Source: Anaspis maculata
Lineage: Eukaryota; Arthropoda; Insecta; Coleoptera; Scraptiidae
Assembly (NCBI GenBank): GCA_949128115.1
Contig: OX421963.1
Span: forward strand, 77,371,635 to 77,435,634
Direction: 5' to 3'
Length of the DNA stretch: 64,000 bases
The position numbers and the translations under genes are program-made. The notes below the pieces were generated by a model. That model was not told the DNA's origin, searched no databases, and saw only the letters and a list, made by a program, of their open reading frames with translations. Of the stretch, positions 22,201 to 33,600 are shown piece by piece. The stretch's first letter is position 1, and every line of letters begins with the position of its first letter.

Positions 22201-25200
22201 TAAAATACAGAATATTTGAGCTGGTGATCTTTTTTATAACCTAGGCAAAGTGATTCTTTTTGCCCGAGTCAGGTTGTCACAAGCGGTAACCTGACTCAAG
22301 TCTGCAAACAATCGGCCTTTTTCCACAACCTCTGGGGCTTTATCCTCTCAAACCCAATCATTCACATTTCCTTGATACAACAGTCATCGTTTCACCAACA
22401 CTAAACAGCAAATATTAGGGTTGACTGGCACTCGCTGACTGTTCCCTGACATTCATTTGGCAACCCGGCACTGTTTTTGACGCGCTTATTTACTTGATAC
22501 AGCTTGGAATTTTTTCTGTAGATTCTGGATGTGTTTGGACTGGTCGATGGCCCCATCCTTAGCTATCGGACCCAGGTATGACCGAATATGAGAAAACCCA
22601 AATAAAACTTCTATGGCTGTCAAACAAGATAGTGCAAAACTCTTGAAGGTTGAGTCATTCTCCATTTTGCCAAGAATTTTTTGTGTATAGCAACACAAAA
22701 AAAAATGGCGTTTGCTTCAGTCAAACTTCAGAATTGATAACTCGAGAACGAAAAAATCCAGAAGCAAAATTCTTGCTTCGTCTTCACTCCCATACAAAAA
22801 TCTAGAAGTGCAATCAGTTTTGAGATAATTTTGGTGGCGGAGTAGTAGGAGGGAAAAAGGTCTCACCTTCCTTGAAATTAAATTGTCAATAGGGATACAT
22901 ACTGCTTTTTCATATTATAAGAACTGAATGACCCACTAAGGTTGATAATAAGAATGGGGCGAGTAAGAGCAAATTGAGAAGGTAAGTATAATCAATTTCA
23001 CGTTTTTTTTTCTCATCAGAGTGAGCTATGGAAAAAATATATGTTGTGTTGGTACGAATAGTACAATGCTCACTTGATAGTAACGTCTTGGCAGCTAGTT
23101 GTCTACATGCGCTATGTATGTGACATTTATCACCGCGTCGCGACGTTATGTACACGTAAAATGGAAATTTTCCAGAATAGGCGAGGAATCGTGAATTTTC
23201 TTGGAGTGCTTTGCAGTGTGGTCGATAAGGGACACTGTCTCTACTGGTCGGTGGCTCTTCGCCAAGGTTGATAGGTTTTGGGCGACCAGCCGAAAATCGC
23301 ACTACAGAAAATGGAGTGAAAATGCCCACTACTCAAAGGCTCCATCTTTTGATGCACATCACTGAATAGTGAGCACTACCTACTCTAGTTTATTATACTG
23401 AAACAGCAAGCAAGGTATGAAGAATATACATATAATAGAATGGAATGGAATAGAATAGGCTTTATTCGTTCGTCTTGCCTACATTTTCTTTCTCAAGATA
23501 AGATAAGAAGATAAGATACATTTAGAAATTATTATTATTATTATTATTTATTGATTTTATAAAACCATTTACAAGGTGCAGAACTGTTCAAAGAAAGAAA
23601 ATTTCTTGTGTTGAACCCGTCAATATACAGGGTGATTCAAAAGTGTCGGACCATCTTGACGGTGCGTAGTATGGAGGTGTAGTAGAGTACTGGAAAGTTG
23701 TTGAAAAAATTCCATGTCTTTTAATTTTTAAGTTATGGAGGGACAAAAGTTGGTCCTTCGATTGCTTCTATTTCCGTTGTTTCAAAAGATGTTAGTAAAC
23801 TGTCGATGGAAAAATAATGAGTACAAAAAATCAACCTCTGAATTTGTATTGAATTTCTGTTTTCTATATGGGCGAATCATAAACTGCAAAAATTTGATTT
23901 TCCTAAAAAACAGAAGCAAAAGAATTCTATTAAAATGAATTGTGTTTTATAGTTTTATTGTGCTCTACATAGATTACGAGACCAATGTGGCTGTTTGCAG
24001 GCACTTTTAAAAAAAATAATTTTCAGGATTCATGACTCGCCCTGTATACAAAACAGAAGTTCTTTGCAGATTCAGACGTTGATTTTTTGTACTCATTGTT
24101 TTTCCATAAACAGTTCACTAAAATCTTTTGAAACAACGAAAATAGAAGCAATCGAAGGACCAACTGTTGTCCCGCCATAACTTCAAAATTAGAAGACATA
24201 GAATTTTTCAACAACTTTCCAGCACTCCACTACATCTTCATATTACGTAACTTCAAGGTGGTCCGACACTTTTAAATCACCTGTATGTATTATAAAAAAT
24301 AAAGAAAATCAATAACAACATTAGAACTAAATAACTAAATAGAAAGTAATAAATATATTTGATAAATATATAACAACAAAGTGAACACAGTAATAATAAC
24401 AGAGTCCTAGGTATAGGTATAGAAACCTAGGTAGAGGAAATGAACAACACAGTGTACTCAGCATGTGTCTCGCCTCGTGCAGTTCACCTCCATGAATTAA
24501 TGTCCACCTTTTCCATCTAAGAAAATTTTCTCTTGAGCAGTGGGCATTTTCATTCCATTTTCTTTAGAACTGCCGATTTTCGACATCATTTTCTCAGTGG
24601 TCGCCAAAAAACCTACCTGTCCTTACCGCCACCGACCAGTAAAGACAATGTCCCTTATCGCCCACACTGCAAAGCACTCCAAAGCAACTCATGATTCTTT
24701 GCAAATTCTCGGAAATTTTCACTTACACTTGTCGCAGCAACACAGTGACCAGTATCACATTAGATTAGATAGCACATGTAGACAACTAGCTGCCAAGACG
24801 TTACCATGAAGTCAGCATTGTACCATTCATACAAACAAAACACATTTTTTCCATAGCTTATTATTACACTCTAATGAAAATTGATATGAAGAATATCTCT
24901 GCTAGAATGAATTAAATTATTTTAGTGGAAGATTACTAAAGCATTTACTAGCCTAGGTACTCTAATTTCAATCAACTATCAGTTTATTTTAATTGTTTTA
25001 ATTGAACCAAAATTCAAACCAGGACTTGAAGCAGAGTGCTCAAAAGAGTTCCTATTTACTTATTAAAATAAAAATCTGGCTTGAAAAATGTTCGAGAAGT
25101 TTGCTGAGAAAGAGTATCTAAACAACTTCTCACAAGTTCTGTCTTCTTCTCTGTCCACAAGCTTATAGTCCGGCTGTTAAGAGGAACCACCTTGCATTTT

Positions 25201-27628
25201 AGAGACAAGCGACGAAATTTGGCACACTTGTCCACTAGACCCTACTTTTCGATTTAAGAAATGTTGCCACCATCTGCGGTCGTGTAGACACTTTATACAG
25301 GGTTCAGTAGAAAAAAATTGTTGAAAAATCGTAAATCGTGAACCATAACCAGTGGACGTATGTAAATCAGGATATTGATGCTGATTCCATGCCCATGGAG
25401 ATGCTGCAAACAGTTTTGAAATATCTTGAGGCGTTTCCGAAATATTTTAGAAGAAGTGAAATTTCTTCAACTTTTTCTTTTTTCAATAAATTAGTTGTTT
25501 TTGAAGATATTGAGCAGCAACTTGATATTCCGGCAAACAAATATGTTTTCAATGGAACGCGATGTGGAGTCATCGACAAAGCCTGCTAGATTCGAAACTT
25601 AGATCTTTAACTTTTTTTCCATCATGAGCGCCATCTTCAAATTGCCCTTCGTGAAATTGTTGAAAAAACAACAGGTAACGACTTTATTGGACACACACGA
25701 TGTTTCATCATGAAAAACCAGGTACTCAATTGTGGCAATGACCTCTTCGCCCAAGAAACGTTATCAAGTTCATTTTTCCTGTTTTTCCTCAACTTACATG
25801 GCAGTCATGACCAAATCGAACTTTGGATCAAATGAATGTTTGCGATATTTCAATCAACATTGTTTTTCAACGTCAGTCACCAAATTTCATCATCATCAGT
25901 TAAGTGGTGTTCTTTTGGCAAACAGTTGAACAAAAAGTTTGCTTGAATATTTGTGGAAAGGGCAAAAATGCAGGGTCACCTTCTGCCCTCAAACCCGATT
26001 AAAGAAAATATGTACCCAAAAGTGCTACCAACTGATACTGAAATGATTCGGAGGAATGTGCTCCGTAGTTCAAAGCCAAGCTCAAACTGATTGTTACATT
26101 TTAGTTCGCAGGAGGGACGTGAAAAGTGTTGCTACAGCTTATATTTGGAGCGTTTCTGGCAATATTCAACAAAAAACGTGTCAAATATTAAGCTGTGGCA
26201 ACACTTTCGACGTCCCTCCTGCCAAAGTAGGATGGAAAAATCCATTTCGGTTCAACTTGAAACTACAGCAGACATTCCTCCGAACTCTTCCAGTATCAAT
26301 TGGTAGCATTTTTGGTAACAGAATTTTCTTTAATCTGGTTTAAAGGGACGACGTGGACCTGCCGTTTTTGTTTTTTTCACAAAAATCGAAGCAAACTTTT
26401 TGTTCAACTGTTTGCGAAAAGAACACCACTTGGCTGATGAGGATGAAATTCAGTGACTGGCTGCACAAAATAATGTGGATTATAATGTCATCAACATCTA
26501 ATCGATCCAAAGTTCCATTTGGTGATGGTTATCACCTAAGTTGAGGGAAATCAAGAAAAACTAACTTAATAAAGTTTCTTGACCGAAGAGGTCACTGCTG
26601 CAATGCAGGAACTGGTTTTTCGTAATAAAATGAACACGTGTGTCCAATTAAGTCGTTACCTGTTGTTTTTTCAACAATTCCACGAAGGGCAATTTGGAGA
26701 TTGAAAAATTTGGAGCTCACGATGGAAAAAAGTTGAAGATCTTAGTTTCGAATCTAGCAGGCTTTGTCGATGGCTTTACATCGCGTTCCATGAAAAACAT
26801 ATTTGTCGGAATATCAAGTTGCAGCTCAATATCTCCAGAAACAACTGATTTATTGAAAAAAGAAAAAAGGTGAAGAGATTTCATTTCTTCCAGCGTATTT
26901 CGGAAACGCCTCAAGATATTTTAAAACTATTTGCAGCCTCTCCATGGGCATGGAATCAGTCATCAATATTTCTGGTTTACATACGTCCACCGGATATGGT
27001 TCACGATTTACGATTTTTCAACAAATTTTTTTTACTGAACCCTGTATAAAAAGTCTGCACGATTTTCTCAGATGGTGGCAACATTTCTTAAATCGAAGAG
27101 TAGGGTCTAGTGAACAAGTGTGCCAAATTTCGTCGCTTGTCTCTAAAATGCAAGGTGGGTCCCATATATGTAGCTTAACGTCCGGACTATTATGCTTATA
27201 CCTTCAAAGACACTGCCAATGGTCCTCAATACTCCAACAATCTGCTCGGCAATTTCTCTAGCTGGCACAAGGATCAGCACCTGCAGCTTCTTCTTCTCCT
27301 CAACCTGCCTCAGCGTCTCTAAAGCAATCACAGAAAACACCAGCGTTTTCCCTGTACCAGACTTTGATTTGACGATCAAATCTAAAAATAAAATCATCAT
27401 TTCAAAAAAAACTTTCAGTTCACTGAATGAAAACTCACCAAAACCGCAACGTCCAAGCGGGATAGCTTTGAGCTGAATCGGCGACGGTTTCCTGAACCCA
27501 TTCTTGCGGAGCCCTTCCAAGACTGAGGTTCTCAAGAGAAGCGAATCGAACCCAACACTGTCTTCGACTATGACATCTTTGGTACGCTCCTTTGCCTGGA
27601 TGTCATGGGCTATGGTTTGCCCTTCCAT
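19280..27628 (-). CDS. DDX20: DEAD-box RNA helicase DDX20 (Gemin3)
   Basis: There are three minus-strand exons: 27628-27439, 27381-27202 and 21273-19280, encoding 787 residues. Splice joins (TTTTG|GTGAGT, GAAG|GTATAA, TTATCAG|GACTG) keep frame. Motifs in order: Q motif FRKPSPIQ (about 45-52), Walker A SKSGTGKT (69-76), PAREIA (103-108), TPGRI, DEAD (176-179), SAT (207-209), [10 protein letters not shown] (330-339) and HRMGRAGR (360-367). All catalytic motifs are intact. After the helicase core comes a Lys/Glu-rich, acidic C-terminal half. It ends with a Tyr-rich segment and IYVQEMAQ, resembling the Gemin3 C-terminus (TIYLQEM). Gemin3 works in the SMN complex in snRNP assembly. The second intron is 5.9 kb and packed with palindromic repeats, while the first is 57 bp. 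A minus-strand AATAAA is at 19253-19258, just past the stop. The start at 27628 is the first ATG before the conserved region. Confidence 0.92.
21274..22480. other. DDX20 intron 2, 3'-proximal part
   Basis: This is intronic on the minus strand. No ORF or clear repeat structure was recognised. The acceptor for exon 3 is at 21274-21275. Confidence 0.5.
22486..22665 (-). CDS. Possible 59-aa small protein inside the DDX20 intron
   Basis: A minus-strand ATG at 22665 opens [20 protein letters not shown] and stops at 22486. The middle ([13 protein letters not shown]) is hydrophobic enough for a short membrane segment, and the tail is charged ([12 protein letters not shown]). The amino-acid composition looks protein-like, but I do not recognise a family. 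It lies on the same strand as DDX20 and within its large intron, so it could be a nested small gene, a fragment of a mobile element or chance. Confidence 0.25.
   Translation of the reverse strand: MENDSTFKSFALSCLTAIEVLFGFSHIRSYLGPIAKDGAIDQSKHIQNLQKKFQAVSSK
22990..24885. repeat. Long inverted repeat (arms about 360 bp) centred on another palindrome
   Basis: Left arm about 22990-23345 and right arm about 24530-24885 are diverged inverted copies. The phrase GGCAGCTAGTTGTCTACATG near 23090 pairs with CATGTAGACAACTAGCTGCC near 24776. The inner ends carry TGGGCATTTTCATTCCATT, also found at 43348 and 48757. The loop contains the CAGGGTG palindrome 23628-24283, whose centre (about 23955) nearly coincides with that of the outer repeat (about 23938). 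Confidence 0.7.
23628..24283. mobile_element. 656-bp palindromic element with TA-CAGGGTG ends
   Basis: CAGGGTGATTCAAAAGTGTC starts at 23628. The inverse end, with one C lost (CACCTG), stops at 24283. TA flanks both sides. Arms of about 300 bp match as inverted copies (for example GGTCCTTCGATTGCTTCTAT and its inverse near 24140-24165). No coding capacity. Confidence 0.7.
25166..27189. mobile_element. 2-kb near-complete palindrome with TTA target duplication
   Basis: TAGTCCGGCTGTTAAG at 25166 and the inverse of TAGTCCGGACGTTAAG ending at 27189 are flanked by TTA (25163-25165 and 27190-27192). Both arms, each about 1 kb, match almost to the centre near 26170-26178. A second pair of CAGGGTT ends lies symmetrically inside (25298 and 27044). 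The right end stops about 12 bp from the 5' splice site of DDX20 exon 2 (27201). Termini and TSD size resemble the element at 30690-34279. Confidence 0.75.
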
Positions 27629-27920
27629 TTCGTCGAGCTGCTGAAATTCACAATGCCACTACTTCAGCGTATAATATGGATAAAAACTTACGTTTTTGTG
27701 CGTATCAAGACGGTGTCAGTTTAAAATGCCAAAAAACTAACCTCAAAAACTTTTTTTGACAAGTTGACAACGTTGTTATGATAATACAGGAAGCGATTTT
27801 ACCGGGTTAAATTGACGTATGTGACAACACTGTCAACTGTCATTTCAGTGTGGAATAGTTTCGGCAGGGGTCGCGGCGTTCTTTTCGCGTTTGACGTAAA
27901 ACGAAGCACCACGGTTGAAG
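27629..27920. promoter_or_regulatory. 292-bp head-to-head intergenic promoter, DDX20/RpL18
   Basis: The start codons of DDX20 (minus, 27628) and RpL18 (plus, 27921) are only 292 bp apart, so both promoters must lie here or overlap. A pyrimidine-rich CTTTTC at about 27881 fits the terminal oligopyrimidine start expected of a ribosomal protein transcript. The mapped start is unknown. Confidence 0.6.
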
Positions 27921-28777
27921 ATGGTAAGTTTTGCTATATTTCGAAAAATTTCAATCATCGTAAATGGAAAATGAGTTTTTCTTTCAAATCCGCGTTCGGA
28001 ATACAATCAGCGGTTTGTTTGATGCTAAATTTGTGTGAATTTTCCAGGGTATCGATATCAACCACAAACATGACCGTAAGGTTAGGCGCACCGAGCCCAA
28101 GAGCCAGGACGTGTATTTGCGCCTCTTGGTCAAGGTAAGAAACCAACAGGGAACCTTTCTTACGTCTCAAAAATATCCCGAAACATGAATTTATTTCGAA
28201 AAACATGGTCGTAAAGCTGTCGCTAAAACATAACCTCGTTTTTAGCTGTACCGTTTCTTGGCGAGAAGGAACGGTTCCAAATTCAATAAAATTGTATTGA
28301 AGCGCTTGTTTATGTCTAAAATCAACCGCCCGCCAATCTCGCTTGCCCGCGTGGTGCGTCTCATGAAGAAGCCCGGACGCGAGGGGCTCACAGCCGTCAT
28401 TGTTGGCACTGTGACTGACGACTCGAGGATTTGGGAATGCCCCAAGCTCAAGATCTGCGCTTTGAGGGTTACCGAAACGGCCAGGGCGAGGATCTTGAAA
28501 GCTGGTGTGTAACGTTGAAATTATGAACAATATGTGATGTTTAACTAAGTAAATTTTAGGCGGTGAAGTGATCACCTTCGATCAACTGGCCATCCAGGCC
28601 CCCACTGGCGCCAAGACAGTGCTGATGCAGGGCAGGCGCAACGCCCGTGAGGCAGTCAGGCACTTCGGTTTGGCTCCAGGTGTGCCACATTCGCACACTA
28701 AGCCGTTCGTTAGGGCCAAGGGACGTAAGTTCGAGAGGGCCCGTGGACGCAGGAGGTCGTGCGGCTACAAGAAGTAA
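27921..28777 (+). CDS. RpL18: 60S ribosomal protein L18 (eL18)
   Basis: Four coding exons are 27921-27923 (just the ATG), 28048-28134, 28246-28504 and 28560-28777, encoding 188 residues, the usual length of insect RpL18. The start codon alone in exon 1, followed directly by GTAAGT, is a common ribosomal-protein layout. The protein begins [15 protein letters not shown] and continues through [32 protein letters not shown] and ends [10 protein letters not shown]. It is highly basic throughout, with no frameshifts. It is a structural component of the large ribosomal subunit. AATAAA is at 28836-28841. Introns are 124, 111 and 55 bp. Identity is unambiguous. Confidence 0.97.
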
Positions 28778-28841
28778 AAATGCAATTATTTCGTTTTGAC
28801 TTGGGCTGTACCCAAAAGTTTTCTATAATTGTATGAATAAA

Positions 28842-29349
28842 AATGTGGACAGTAATTTTCTCAACTTTCTAATTAACACGTCGACTACCGCGCTGGGCCC
28901 CTGGGTTTAGCAGCTGTATTCCTCACCACGCCGCGCTGGCTCATATGGCCAGCACTGGCCTATATTTTTTTCTGACGCTGGTTTTGAATATTTGAATCCC
29001 TGTGTATTTCCTGTCGAGTTGCAGAAAAAAAATTGGTTATGTCACCCCAAAATTTCCCGGACGAGTAGCAAGGAATGGATGGAAATTTTATTATGAGACG
29101 TCCCTTCGGTGGGAAGTTAGAATTTGATAAAAAAGATTGAAGAATTGAGATACTTTCTTTGATAAGGGATCCATTATTCAAGTCTGGTCTTGATTAGCTA
29201 GGCTGGTTATTGCCTGAAAATGTTGAAGAATCACTTACCCTTTGTTTAAAAAAAGTTTGTATAATATAATGGTATAGCAGGATGAGGGGCCAAAAAGTGC
29301 CCTCGCTTGAATTCAACTGAAATTCATATCACACGTCCTCCTTGGCACT
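28842..29349. other. No gene seen downstream of RpL18
   Basis: A TTAACACGTCGACTACCGC phrase at about 28874 resembles the ends of TTAA-targeting (piggyBac-like) MITEs, but no partner end was found. A minus-strand open frame at 28960-29181 has no recognisable features. Confidence 0.35.
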
Positions 29350-30689
29350 TTTTTATTATTCGTTTATTTAACGTCGGCCTATTTCCGCAACGAGGCTAAA
29401 TACCACTGACGCCAAATACCGACGCCGGTGAATGCTTTCCTCCACTATACCGGAAATTTTGCCGAACCCCTGTGTGTTCCAACACGGAGTAGGGATTTTT
29501 AACGACCACCGAGACGACCGGCCACCAACATCGCATGGGTTCGGCACCATCGTTCGTATTTTACGTGCTATGCGGCACACGGCTTTGCATTTAGCAAGCA
29601 TTCTAACGTCTATGATTCTAACTATTTAACTAAACCAAGAAGCTTGTTTTCGACAGAGGGGTTTTCAAGACGAAAATCCGTCCCCGGCGGGGATAGATAG
29701 GATTGCCAACCGTCCTACTTTCGGTAGGACATTCCTACTTTAGCATCAAAGGACACCATTTCGTCCTACTTTTCCACCTAAAATGTCCTTAACACAAAAC
29801 TCAGTGCAAGAAATTTTTGGGCAATTACTTTTTATACTTTATTCCCTCACGATCAATTCCAAGTTTCACCTCTATAATTCCATCAGATGAAATGTGAATA
29901 TCAAATGGCCGAGCGGGCGGTTGTAGATCCTAATTTCAGAGAGTTTTCCAGTAGAAAATGCTAAACCGGCATGACATTATCGACACCGGACTCAAATGAT
30001 AGAGCTTGGAATAAAGCTTTTAAATTTGACGATTTTTACAATGAGGTGGTTTGGAAAAACCCGAGGAAAAAGCTTTGGGTTTTTCCGAGAAGTTCAAATT
30101 TTCCGGTAATTTTTTTCAATTTTGTATTCAATTATTAGGTATGAAGATGCTGCAAATTTATTTTAATCTTTCTCTCAAATTCCAACTTTTGCACCCAAAG
30201 GGATGTCTAGAGAAAAATGTCCATTAGGTTCATCCAACAACCAAATCCAGGTTTGAATCTACAGTATGTCAGTGGCGGATCCAGAGGGGGGGCGCAGGGG
30301 GCGCGCGCCCCCCCCTGGGCTAAACCAAGGGTTGTAATTATTGCTCTTAGCTTGTCAGGATGCTTTTCCATGTTACAATAATTACTCGAGTATCTCTTAT
30401 TACACGTCTCGCTTTATTAATATGCGACCCTCAATGTACACAAGCACACAAATACCACCCAGGTCAGTGGCTTATGGCCGGTGGCCTTCTCCTATTTTCA
30501 CACAAAAAATATCAAACTACCCTAATAAACTTTCTAAAAACATGTCACAGTCACACAATACGCGCCCCGTGCGCCTTTCCTTTTCTGCCCGCCCGACAAA
30601 CAAAGCATTCACGCATCTGGTGTGCATACTTGCTATCATAAAACAACACCAATTCACCTACCTGCCGGAGTGCCTGCCTAACACAATAA

Positions 30690-33600
30690 TAGTCCAGGAA
30701 TTTTAGGTTTTGACCCGGAAGTAATTAACGTAAATCTGAAAATTTGCAGGATTGTAGTTTTGGTCTAGGAGAGCACGTACAAAAAAGTCCCCTACTCTGC
30801 CTCGTCGGCTTCCCTGTTTTTTCGGTGCAAGAAGGGACTAAGTCACAAAAATTGGCGATCTGTTTATAGACTGCAGTAAAATGATTGTTGTTGATCCGAT
30901 TGGTATCGAAATGATCCAAAAAGGTTCAGAGAAGCATATCCATTCGTATTTGAGATGTTTCAATGCTTATTATGTACATAATTTGCCGACCTAGTGCTGT
31001 CAAAATTCAAAAAATTAGATTTTTTCCGAGATTTCGCCTTGGCGGTTATATGAAGAATTGGAGGGTGAAATGTACACCAATAAATATTTTTTGTCATACT
31101 TTGAGCTTTCCATTGGCATGTCTACGTTCTCTCTAGCGTCACCCGTTACAGAGCTACGCCACTCCGAGTGTCGCCGCGCAGTAACGCTGCCTACGTAAAG
31201 CGCGCATCCTGCGCTCAGTGGTAGAGACACAACTAGCCTTACCGATCCTAAAGGACCTGATAAGAGACACAAGGCATTTTCAAAGTATTATTGTTGTTCT
31301 ATAAGATTTTTAATTAGAATTGAGCTCGAACTTTCTTTGGAATTTTACTTAATTCGGGTAGAAAATTAAGATTCTTATTCTAATTGGAAGTGGGGTCATC
31401 CGGATCATCATCCATATCTACTGACTGACTGTTCGTGCAGCTGGATCCTTCACAGCTCTTGCACATGATGCTGCAGGCAAGACTTGAGTTCCTGCACTCA
31501 CACCGGGCACCGCAGTCAATCTTGCAGGCACATGAAATTAGCCGTAGCAGGCTATCAGGAGCTGGCTGCCTTCTGGTGGTAACTGAAAACAGACCCTGGA
31601 GTCCAGATTTCCAGCCCTAGATCTCTGGGTTGAGGTTAACGTCTAGCCACTGATGGACTTGTAAAGAAAACAAGCACATTAGTACCGTACCTACTGCAAG
31701 CTTTTTGAGAGATGCAATCCCCACATTCTGCCTAACGTCGTTACCTGGAAGTATGCGCGGAACGAATGCTGTTCACAGGCGGCACTTGTTGGTGGAAGGC
31801 TCGCCAAATCGAAGGAAGATGTCACCGGCTGCTTCGCTACGCTCTGGTTGTATAGAAATACTCGTAGCTGGTTCAAAGTGTCCAGCTCACTGCTTTCATA
31901 CAGAGCCACGATAAATCTTTCCCCAGCGGTGACCACAGCCCTCTTGCTAGATGCGGGATTTGAGAAGACCGTGGAGCATTCCTGTAGCTCTGGTATTTTC
32001 TCCATGAGCTTCCGCACGCCTTCTGCTTTCCCATTTGATACAGAGCTGACGTGGTGTCGCATCCTGTTATGATGGCATGGCAAAAGAGGACGGACTTGTT
32101 CATTTTATCAGGACTTTTCTGGATCTCCTGCATCTTGAATACTCGTCCACTTGAACTGCCTGTGGCTGGACTTAGCATTAAGATTCGGGTGTCATCTCTA
32201 GCACGGGCTACATAGCATAGCAAGGATGTCTGTGCATGTCCTGGGCAATAACGGTAACTTGCTGTCCTGGCACATCCATGCCGAAAGCTGTTCTGACAAT
32301 CAATCAAGGAGTCCGCATCTGCTGCAGCTCGAACGACAGTAACTCCAGCATTTTGAAAATAACCTGAGAGTAAACTAATAAGACGCCTTTTAATCTGCAC
32401 GTGGCTCAAGAACTCTGACTGGTTAGTCGCCACTCATGTGTTTCTGTCAAAAACTACATGTATGGGTGCCCGCTCAGAATAACGACGTTTTTGTTCTTGA
32501 GCCTTTGTTGAGTTCTGTTCATGCCCATCGAACACCAACAGTAACAGATGATCCAAATCGTTTCTGAACAAACCTTACGTATGCCTGGGCTATTTGTCCA
32601 AAAGTGGCGGGACGAGGCCAAACAAGTGCATGAAGTAGGTAACCACCGTCGACTGTCGACTACACTCCAACGAGTTCCACTGTCACCAAGTTCTTGAGGT
32701 GTAATAGGTACTTGAAAAAATCTGTTGAAGAACTGATTTTGCAGTCTTCCGCATTGACACCTCATCGAAGAGAGCAGGTGGCCTTGAAAAGAGTTCGAAA
32801 CTGAGATACTCTTTCAAGTCTTCCTCAGATTTCATCACGCAAACTATCCGCGTGAAGAGTTGCTGAGGGTTTACAGGAACGATTTTATCGCGGACAAGAA
32901 TGTCACCCCGAACTGATGAAAGCAGCTTTACTCCGAGCTTTACTCGATGTTTCCTGGAGAGCTTCACATCCCCAAACAATTTTCCAGGCAAAATCTTGAC
33001 GGCTGCCTCACCTGAAGCTTTGGCTCTGTCGCACTTAGTAGTGTCGTCGCCAGCAATCCCAGAAGCCAGAGAGCGAAAACGATTTGACTTTGTAGTTCTG
33101 TAGACCACGGAGGGTGGTCTTGCAGCCAGGCTTTGGAAGTGTTGACGTCTCGTGCATCGCGCTTCCGGTGAGTGTCCCTTAGTTCAACGTGCTGCTCTGA
33201 GGATTCTCCTTTCATCCCAGTCATCTTTTCCAAACAATCACACACCTTCATGCAGGCAGAGAAGGCCACTACGATGTGACTAAAACATCAGCATCTTGGG
33301 CTTCTTGCATCATTCCTCCAGAACTAGCGAATATTATAGCACTTAACTGCATGTTAGATGTAGCCTGATAGATACATTTCTCTCCACGAGATCTTTGAGA
33401 ACGTCTTCATTTTCGGTGCCTCCTCTTTCCACACTAGCACGCAGCAAAGTTGATAGCCCACTCTGAACCATTATATTTTCATCTTCAAGAGGCGACTTAC
33501 AAAAACCGCAAACGCCTTTGTCTGCCATAACATAACATCGAGCGCAGGACGTACGCGATCAGCGGGTTGATCACCCGTATTTGATCATTCTCGGTGACGA

